Assembly: GCA_900772575.1 (NCBI GenBank)
Contig: CAAHEN010000226.1
Coordinates: 1 to 18,587, forward strand
Source of the DNA: Bacteroidaceae bacterium
Lineage (GTDB): Bacteria > Bacteroidota > Bacteroidia > Bacteroidales > Bacteroidaceae
DNA length: 18,587 nucleotides
Reading direction: 5' to 3'
Of the stretch, positions 13,275 through 18,587 are shown piece after piece. The position numbers and the translations under genes were made by a program. Each line of letters opens with the position of its first letter. Within the stretch, counting starts at the first letter, position 1. A model generated the notes under the pieces. It saw only the letters and a list, made by a program, of their open reading frames with translations. It did no database searches and was not told the origin of the DNA.

Positions 13275-16200
13275 TCAGGGCACGATGAGCTTCTCACCGT
13301 TGACCACATAGATCCCCTTCTGCACGCGGACACTGACGTTGCCCTGCACCTGCTGCGCGAAGACGCGGCGGCCAGAAACGTCCGTAATGCTCACCGCCAC
13401 GCGCATGGGGGCGGCGATGCGGATCTGCGACGGGCTGACCATGACATCGAAGCTGCGGTCATCGTCCTCAACCGCCGCGATGCCGGTCGACGCATCGGTT
13501 TTCTTGTAGACGCGCACCCAGTCGAAACGTGTCTCATAGGTGTGGCTGATATCGGCCGGAGCTGCCCATGAGCCGTTGCCGACGCTCTGGTTGAGAATGA
13601 TGTAGAAATACTGGTCGAAGGGCCACTGGCCGAGCGCGAGGGCATTCTGGTTGGTCGACTTGGCATAGGAGAACACCTTCTTGCCGTCGACATACCAAGA
13701 CATCATCTTGTCCGTACGCTCCAGGCCGAACACGTGATAGTTGCCGACAGGCGTGGTGTTCGTTCCGGTCTTTGTCGGATTGTTGCTCTGCCCCTGGCAC
13801 TCGGGGCCGTCGGCCTTGCTGTTGGCCCATTTGCTGTGGATGGTATGGTGCGAGATGTCCTGTGCGTCGATCTGCTCCCAGATGTCGATCTCACCGCAGT
13901 AGGGCCAGCCCTCCGCAGGCGATTGCGGCATGAGCCAGAAGGCCGGGAAGTTGCCGGTGTGCGGATTGGTCATCAGGCGCGCCTCGATCTTGCCATACTG
14001 GAAGCTGAACTTACCCGACGTCTCGATACCGCCGCTGATCATGTCGACATTGTCGGTCTCCTTGAACGGATTGGGGAGGCAGCGGGCTACGAATTCACCG
14101 TCTTCGATGTAACCGGTGAGCTTGTGCTCGGCGTCGTTGATGGACAGGAAGCGCTTCCACGTGGGGTGCTGGCGGTCGCAGCGTGTCCACTTCTTGGCAT
14201 CGGGCATGCTGCCGTCAGCGCCGTCGAACTCGTCGGAGAAGACCAGTTCATACTGCTGCGTGCCGTCGGGCTGGAAGTCGGCGGTGATCACCACGTCGCC
14301 GTCCACCGAGTCCTTGGGCAGGGTGATGGCGGCGGCATAGGCACGCTTGTACTCGCTCCACTGGCGGTTGCCGTGGACGTACTGCTCGCCGTCGAGGTTA
14401 TGCCCATGCCTGATGGTGATGCTCTGCGCCTTGAAGCCGCTGGCGAAAGGCTTGGGGGCGATGCTGAGTGCGCTGAAGGGCGTCACTGTGGGCGGCAGGC
14501 CGGTGGTGCCGGTGCCAGTAACGCTGCCATTGACGGTGTGGACGGTCAGTTTGTGCTTCTCCTTGTGCACGTTGATGAGGAAGTCCACGATGGCGCCGCC
14601 GTTGTCGTCGATCTGGTTCTGGGTGCCTCCCTGCGCGTATTGTCCGGCGGGGTCAATGTTGTCCAGGTCTATCTTGAGACGGGCGCGATAGACGCCCTCC
14701 GGAAGCACGGCGGGAATGGTGAAGGCGGGCAGTGACTGCAGCTTGGTATCGCTGTCGGCTATCTTCTGGCCGAGACTGTTCAGGCCGTTGTAGTAGGTGT
14801 AGCTGACGAGCTCTCCGCTTATGGTCGGGGTGCCGTTGGCATTGAGTGTGCTGGAGAACTGGCCGTCCTGGTTCAGGTCGACATAGAGGTAAGCGTGCAT
14901 GCCGCTGCCGGTGTAGTTGATCGTCGTGGCAATCTCATCGCCCGGCACGACCGACACCTGCTTGCTCCGCATGTCAGCGTAGACCGCCGCGCGCTGCGCC
15001 TGGGGAATGCTGACGGCCGTCGTCCCGCCCTTGGTGGCCTTCAGCATGAAGCTGGCAAGCTGGCGGTCGGTGCGCTTGGCCGGCAGGTCAGCCGGGAAGT
15101 TGAGCGGATAGTCCTCGCCCGTGGGTGACGGCTTCACACCGGGATTGATGAAGTAGGGCTCCAGGATGACGTCGCCGTCGATGATCTCTGCGGGCAGGGT
15201 CAGCTGGCCCTTCTTGAAGGTGTAGGCGGGGTAGATCTCGTCGACATACTGCGGTGTGCCGTGAATGAGGCTGTCGCCGTCGAGGTGATGGCCGTGGCGC
15301 ACGCGGATGTGCGAGAGCTCAAAGTCGGGGGCCGGCTTGGCCATGATGGTGAAGGGCTTGCCGAAAGGCGCCTTGACCGTTGTCAGGTCTTTGCCATTCC
15401 CGTCGGTCAGGTCGCCGTTGAGTCCGCCGACGCGCGAGATGGTCACCTCGTCGCCATGGACATTGAGCCGCGTGTCGATGATGGCACCGCCGTTGCCCAC
15501 GATGGGATTGCCGCTGTCATTGCTGCCTGCGGGGTCAATGTTGTCCCAGTCCACCTTGAAGCGTATGCGGTAGAAGCCCTCTTTGAGGTCGGCGGGCAGT
15601 GTGAAGGCCGGCGGCGCGATGGCCGTGCCCGGGTTGGCAGTCTCGCCCTTGCTGTTCTTCTGCTTGTAGTACGAATAGGCCACGAGGTCACTGCCAGCGG
15701 CCGGCGTGCCGTCGTCGTTGAGCGTGTTGGAGAAGCGGCCGTCCTGTCCCGTGTCGACATAGATATAGGTGTGCATCCAGTCGGTACTGAAGCCGGCGGT
15801 CGCCTTGACCGTCTCTCCGGCTTTGGCGCTGAGCGACTTGGAGAGCAACTGCGTGTAGAGCAGTTTTGACGTCTGCTGGCCGACAGTGAGCGTCTGCGCA
15901 CCACCAGACGGGCTGTTGAGCGTGACGGTGTTGGTGTAGCGGTCAGGGCGGTCGAGCTTGCTGTCCGCGTCATAGTTGATGGGATAGTCGCCGTAGACGA
16001 TGCGCTCCGCCGACGAGTCGTCCAGCTCGATCTGGTCGATGTAGGCGGCGAAGTCGCCGGTGAGATCGTGCGTCGACTCGCAGTCGGGCACGACGACCAG
16101 GCTGTGGATCTCGACCCCTTCTGCCCCCTTGACGGGGAACACGGCGTCGCACCATTTGTCGGGCGTCACCTTCTTCGACGAGAGCACCCAGAACTGCTCC

Positions 16201-16628
16201 GTCTCCGCCGACTGCCCAGTGCGGTCGGTACGCTTGCCGAGGCCGATGAGCATCACGCGGCCCTCGCGCGGCTTGTTGATCAGGACGTGCACGTAGCGCG
16301 TCGTGGGCGAGAGGGTGAAGGGCTCGTTCAGGTCAATGCGGGCGCCGAAGGTGTTGGAGCCGAAGCGGGAGCGCTGCAGGCCGAGTATCTTTGCCGTGGC
16401 GTTGGGCGCCTTGCCGTTGAACGTCTCGTCGGGGGCGTTGAGATGGTTGTCGAGCACCTGGACGTTGCCGGCCAGCGCGCCGGTGCGGAAGGGCGACTGC
16501 GGCCAGTTGTCGTAGACGCCGATGCGCTTGTAGCCGGTCTCGCTCTCGAAGCCGATGCTCGTCTGTGCCTGGGCGGGTAGGGCTGCCATCAGGCTGGCGA
16601 GACCTAGATAGAGGTAATGTCGTTTCAT
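13275..16628 (-). CDS. Secreted multidomain GH16 endo-glycanase with duplicated GEVED modules and T9SS tail
   Basis: The 1117-aa protein starts with a signal peptide (cleavage after AQA, residue 21). Domains follow in order: an N-terminal beta-sandwich (22-205); two tandem modules of about 290 residues (209-497 and 500-785); a GH16 jelly-roll catalytic domain (about 793-1040); and a C-terminal type IX secretion sorting domain (about 1050-1117, ending KGIYVVNGEKLIVP). Each tandem module has a GEVED-like sandwich (YVDTGQDGRFSNTLN and YVDLNQDGQFSSTLN) and a unit with HGHxLDGxxxxHG. Catalytic residues are in GEIDIWE: Glu913 nucleophile, Asp915, Glu918 acid/base, the ExDxxE beta-bulge type. GH16 enzymes cut internal beta-1,3 or beta-1,4 bonds of beta-glucans, galactans or mucin-type O-glycans; the target here is not fixed. 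It starts 12 bases after the fucosidase stop, as the last gene of the operon. Confidence 0.92.
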   Translation of the reverse strand: MKRHYLYLGLASLMAALPAQAQTSIGFESETGYKRIGVYDNWPQSPFRTGALAGNVQVLDNHLNAPDETFNGKAPNATAKILGLQRSRFGSNTFGARIDLNEPFTLSPTTRYVHVLINKPREGRVMLIGLGKRTDRTGQSAETEQFWVLSSKKVTPDKWCDAVFPVKGAEGVEIHSLVVVPDCESTHDLTGDFAAYIDQIELDDSSAERIVYGDYPINYDADSKLDRPDRYTNTVTLNSPSGGAQTLTVGQQTSKLLYTQLLSKSLSAKAGETVKATAGFSTDWMHTYIYVDTGQDGRFSNTLNDDGTPAAGSDLVAYSYYKQKNSKGETANPGTAIAPPAFTLPADLKEGFYRIRFKVDWDNIDPAGSNDSGNPIVGNGGAIIDTRLNVHGDEVTISRVGGLNGDLTDGNGKDLTTVKAPFGKPFTIMAKPAPDFELSHIRVRHGHHLDGDSLIHGTPQYVDEIYPAYTFKKGQLTLPAEIIDGDVILEPYFINPGVKPSPTGEDYPLNFPADLPAKRTDRQLASFMLKATKGGTTAVSIPQAQRAAVYADMRSKQVSVVPGDEIATTINYTGSGMHAYLYVDLNQDGQFSSTLNANGTPTISGELVSYTYYNGLNSLGQKIADSDTKLQSLPAFTIPAVLPEGVYRARLKIDLDNIDPAGQYAQGGTQNQIDDNGGAIVDFLINVHKEKHKLTVHTVNGSVTGTGTTGLPPTVTPFSALSIAPKPFASGFKAQSITIRHGHNLDGEQYVHGNRQWSEYKRAYAAAITLPKDSVDGDVVITADFQPDGTQQYELVFSDEFDGADGSMPDAKKWTRCDRQHPTWKRFLSINDAEHKLTGYIEDGEFVARCLPNPFKETDNVDMISGGIETSGKFSFQYGKIEARLMTNPHTGNFPAFWLMPQSPAEGWPYCGEIDIWEQIDAQDISHHTIHSKWANSKADGPECQGQSNNPTKTGTNTTPVGNYHVFGLERTDKMMSWYVDGKKVFSYAKSTNQNALALGQWPFDQYFYIILNQSVGNGSWAAPADISHTYETRFDWVRVYKKTDASTGIAAVEDDDRSFDVMVSPSQIRIAAPMRVAVSITDVSGRRVFAQQVQGNVSVRVQKGIYVVNGEKLIVP

Positions 16629-16640
16629 GTGGATGGGGTT

Positions 16641-18143
16641 TTAATAGATAGAGACAGTGTGCAGGAGGGGGCAGGCCCGGCTGTCGGTGATGGTGATGCG
16701 CAGGAATTTGGCCCTGTAGCCGGTGCCATAGCTGCTGGACGTGCTGCCGTTGAGGGGGATGATGCGCTTGTAGCCGACGGTGGTGGTCTGTATGTTGCCG
16801 CCACGCCGCTGCCAGTTCGTGCCGTCGGTGCTGGTCTCGATCTTGAATCCCTTGACGCGCTGTCCGCGGCGGATATACTCCATGAGGGCGACATAGCGCA
16901 CGGTCTGCGCCGTGTTCCACTCGAAGGTGACGGTAGCGGTCGTCACGCCGTCGTCAGTGGCCCAGTAGGTGTCCTTGTCACCGTCCGTCAGGTTGCCGGC
17001 GCTATAGTTGCGGCTGGCGCCTGCGGCGCGGGTGGCCGAAGCCGTGACCTTGGCGTCGCGGGCCAAGTCGGTGCCAAACCGGTTGGCCAGCATCTCGCCG
17101 ACCTGCTTGAGGCGGCTGACCGTGGCGGCGGGCAGGCTACCGCTACGGTCGGGCGGGCAGTTCAGAATAAGCGTGGCGTTGCGGCCGACTGTCTCAAGAT
17201 ACATCTGGAAGGTGCGCTCGGCCGTCATCGGCTGCTCGCCCTCGTGCCAGAACCAGCCCTTGTCGGTGAACTTGGCGTCGCTCTCTCCCGGGAACCACTG
17301 CCAGGCGGTCTCGCTGCCCGAGGTGCCGTCGCCCATGCTCCAGCAGGTCTCACCGGCCCAGCCGGCCTCATTGCCGATCCAGCGCGCCTCGCCGCCGAGC
17401 CCCCACATCACACAGTCGGGGCAGACCTTGTGGACACTGTCGCGCAGGTTGGGCATGTCATAGTAGGTGTCGGGGTCGATGTCGCGCTTCTCGTTGGCAC
17501 CGCCATAATAGCCGTCGCCGCCGTTGGCGCCGTCGAACCACATCTCGAACTGATCCGTGCCGTACTGGGCCAGTTCGGCGCATTGCCTGAGAAAGACGTC
17601 TTTGACATAGCGGTTGGTGCCGTCGCCGTAATACTGGCTGTTGCGGTCCCATGGCGAGACGTAAAAGCCATACTTCATGTCCAGCTCACGGGCGGCGGCG
17701 GCGAAGTCACGCGGTATGTTGGTGGCCTGTCCGAAAGCGTTGCCGCTCTTCGTGATGTTGTGCGACGTCGTCGCGGTGGGCCAGAGGCAGAAACCGTCGT
17801 GGTGCTTCACGACAGCGATGCCGCCCTTCATGCCTGCGGCCTTGACGGCCTCGAGCCATTGCCGGGGGTTGGGCGCGGCGGTGGGTGCGAAGCGGCTCTC
17901 AGCCTCGTTGCCATAGCCCCATTCCAGATTGGTGTAGGTGTTCATGCCGTAATGGAAGAAGCCATAAAACTCCGTCTCGTTCCACTTGAGCTGCCGCTCC
18001 GTGGGGACGGGGAACACATTGGCCGGCTCGTTGTCGGGGTCGGGCAGTTGCTGGCTGACCAGCGCCAGCCCACTTTGCGCCCGGCCACCCAACGGCGCGC
18101 CCAGCAGGGCCAGGCCCAGGATAGATAAGGTAATTTTGTTCAT
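16641..18143 (-). CDS. GH29 alpha-L-fucosidase with C-terminal F5/8C (CBM32-like) domain
   Basis: The 500-aa enzyme has a signal peptide (residues 1-22, cleavage after GGRA). The GH29 barrel follows: FHYGMNTYTN, KHHDGF (113-118), SPWDRNS, and the nucleophile Asp204 in MWFDGANG. A discoidin-like domain fills about 357-500 (NLTDGDKDTYWATDD, FKIETSTDGTNW, FLRITITDS). The sequence pattern resembles GH29 subfamily B, which favours alpha-1,3/1,4-fucose on branched (Lewis-type) glycans, but this is inference. The start is the ATG at 18143 rather than the longer open frame upstream, because the signal peptide begins here and the upstream extension reads through the preceding peptidase gene in another frame. 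It lies 23 bases after the peptidase stop and 12 bases before the GH16 start. Confidence 0.93.
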   Translation of the reverse strand: MNKITLSILGLALLGAPLGGRAQSGLALVSQQLPDPDNEPANVFPVPTERQLKWNETEFYGFFHYGMNTYTNLEWGYGNEAESRFAPTAAPNPRQWLEAVKAAGMKGGIAVVKHHDGFCLWPTATTSHNITKSGNAFGQATNIPRDFAAAARELDMKYGFYVSPWDRNSQYYGDGTNRYVKDVFLRQCAELAQYGTDQFEMWFDGANGGDGYYGGANEKRDIDPDTYYDMPNLRDSVHKVCPDCVMWGLGGEARWIGNEAGWAGETCWSMGDGTSGSETAWQWFPGESDAKFTDKGWFWHEGEQPMTAERTFQMYLETVGRNATLILNCPPDRSGSLPAATVSRLKQVGEMLANRFGTDLARDAKVTASATRAAGASRNYSAGNLTDGDKDTYWATDDGVTTATVTFEWNTAQTVRYVALMEYIRRGQRVKGFKIETSTDGTNWQRRGGNIQTTTVGYKRIIPLNGSTSSSYGTGYRAKFLRITITDSRACPLLHTVSIY

Positions 18144-18166
18144 GATATGGATAGTGTTATGAAGTG

Positions 18167-18587
18167 TCAGCGTGTCTTGACATCGCCCCAGGCGGGCGGC
18201 GTCTTGCCCAGCAAGTGGCGCACGAAGAAGTCGTAGCGCTTGTGCTCGCCGAAGTCCTCGCCCATGGTGTGCCGGGCGCCGGGGATGACGACGAGGTCGA
18301 AGTCCTTGCCGGCCTTGATGAGGGCATTGGCCACCTGCATGGTCGATGCGGGGTCGACATTGTCGTCCATCTCGCCGACCACGAGCATGAGCGGCTGCGT
18401 CAGGCGGTGCGCATTGGCCACATTGGAATTTTCGACGTAGGCGCTGTCGACGGGATAGCCCATCCACTGCTCGTTCCACCAGATCTTGTCCATGCGGTTG
18501 TCGTGGCAGCCGCAGGCCGAGTAGGCGGCCTTATAGAACTCGGGGTGGAAGAGCACGGCACCGGTCGACTCCTGTCCGCCCGCCGAG
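18167..18587 (-). CDS. S9-family (prolyl oligopeptidase / DPP-IV-like) serine peptidase, C-terminal part (cut by right edge)
   Basis: The frame is open to the right edge and yields about 140 residues of the catalytic alpha/beta-hydrolase domain. The first complete codon (18586-18584) is a Ser in SAGGQES, corresponding to the G-x-S-x-G-G nucleophile. CGCHDNRMDKIWWNEQWMG is characteristic of Bacteroidetes DPP-IV-like peptidases. The acid is in GEMDDNVDP and the His in ARHTMG, completing the triad. Full-length members have about 700-850 residues with an N-terminal beta-propeller and a signal peptide, all outside the window. It is the first visible gene of the operon with GH29 and GH16, suggesting peptide trimming alongside glycan removal from glycoproteins. 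A shorter start at an internal GTG (18556) would lose the nucleophile and is rejected. Confidence 0.9.
   Translation of the reverse strand, partial: SAGGQESTGAVLFHPEFYKAAYSACGCHDNRMDKIWWNEQWMGYPVDSAYVENSNVANAHRLTQPLMLVVGEMDDNVDPASTMQVANALIKAGKDFDLVVIPGARHTMGEDFGEHKRYDFFVRHLLGKTPPAWGDVKTR

Noticed and set aside
13734..14735. Plus-strand 333-codon ORF
   Set aside because: Antisense shadow of the GH16 catalytic and GEVED regions, which carry clear domain motifs on the minus strand.
16617..18128. Plus-strand 503-codon ORF
   Set aside because: Antisense shadow of the GH29 fucosidase; no domain signature.
18144..18479. N-terminal extension of the fucosidase frame up to 18479 (612 aa)
   Set aside because: The extension is Arg/His-rich out-of-frame reading of the S9 peptidase; a proper signal peptide begins at 18143.
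1..18587. CRISPR arrays, tRNA/rRNA genes, insertion sequences, integrase
   Set aside because: Looked for repeat-spacer periodicity, cloverleaf-like segments, transposase motifs and integrase boxes; none seen.

Overview
The window looks like a chromosomal segment of a Bacteroidales bacterium, probably Prevotellaceae-like. The clues are promoters of the Bacteroidetes type (TTG or TTTG, about 20 bases, then TAnnTTTG), almost no Shine-Dalgarno sequences, a T9SS-type C-terminal sorting tail, GEVED-type domains, and a hybrid-kinase type sensor. Genus is inference. No transposase, integrase, tRNA, rRNA or CRISPR array was seen. Base composition is mosaic by eye: both ends (1-892 and 13275-18587) are very G+C rich, while roughly 900-10200 is much more A+T rich and 10200-12600 is intermediate. 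This suggests a horizontally acquired or highly variable segment inserted between two ancestral regions.

Layout. (1) 1-892, minus: N-terminal part of a membrane sensor kinase that runs off the left edge. (2) 1129-3802, minus: a tightly overlapping three-gene operon (old-yellow-enzyme ene-reductase, then short-chain dehydrogenase, then alpha/beta hydrolase). It is transcribed divergently from a HxlR-family regulator with a conserved N-terminal Cys (3892-4308). Both promoters and an inverted repeat lie in the 89-bp gap. This reads as an electrophile or quinone-stress locus under a thiol-based switch. (3) 4330-5485: a RhuM-family gene whose conserved C-terminal tail has been thrown out of frame, with a perfect 14-bp inverted repeat inside the gene. 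(4) 5486-5833: a G+C-rich, structured, apparently noncoding patch. (5) 5834-9980: a second, about 80% identical copy of the promoter/leader that precedes rhuM, now driving an unrecognised 321-aa protein. Then come a decayed coding remnant, a 747-aa right-handed beta-helix protein with glycosidase-like motifs but no signal peptide, and a 136-aa unknown protein. (6) 10210-12567: a membrane-bound O-acyltransferase (AlgI-like) and a translationally adjacent SGNH/DHHW-type acetyltransferase partner, a probable glycan O-acetylation pair. (7) 12568-13274: a hairpin-rich gap with terminators between convergent units. (8) 13275-18587, minus: a glycan-degradation operon. It encodes a prolyl-oligopeptidase/DPP-IV family peptidase (cut by the right edge), a GH29 alpha-L-fucosidase with an F5/8C domain, and a large multidomain GH16 endo-glycanase with a T9SS tail.

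The least explained part is 4330-9980. A duplicated 123-bp promoter/leader controls two unrelated genes, and is followed by signal-less proteins that have no obvious partner, directly upstream of a surface-glycan acetylation pair.
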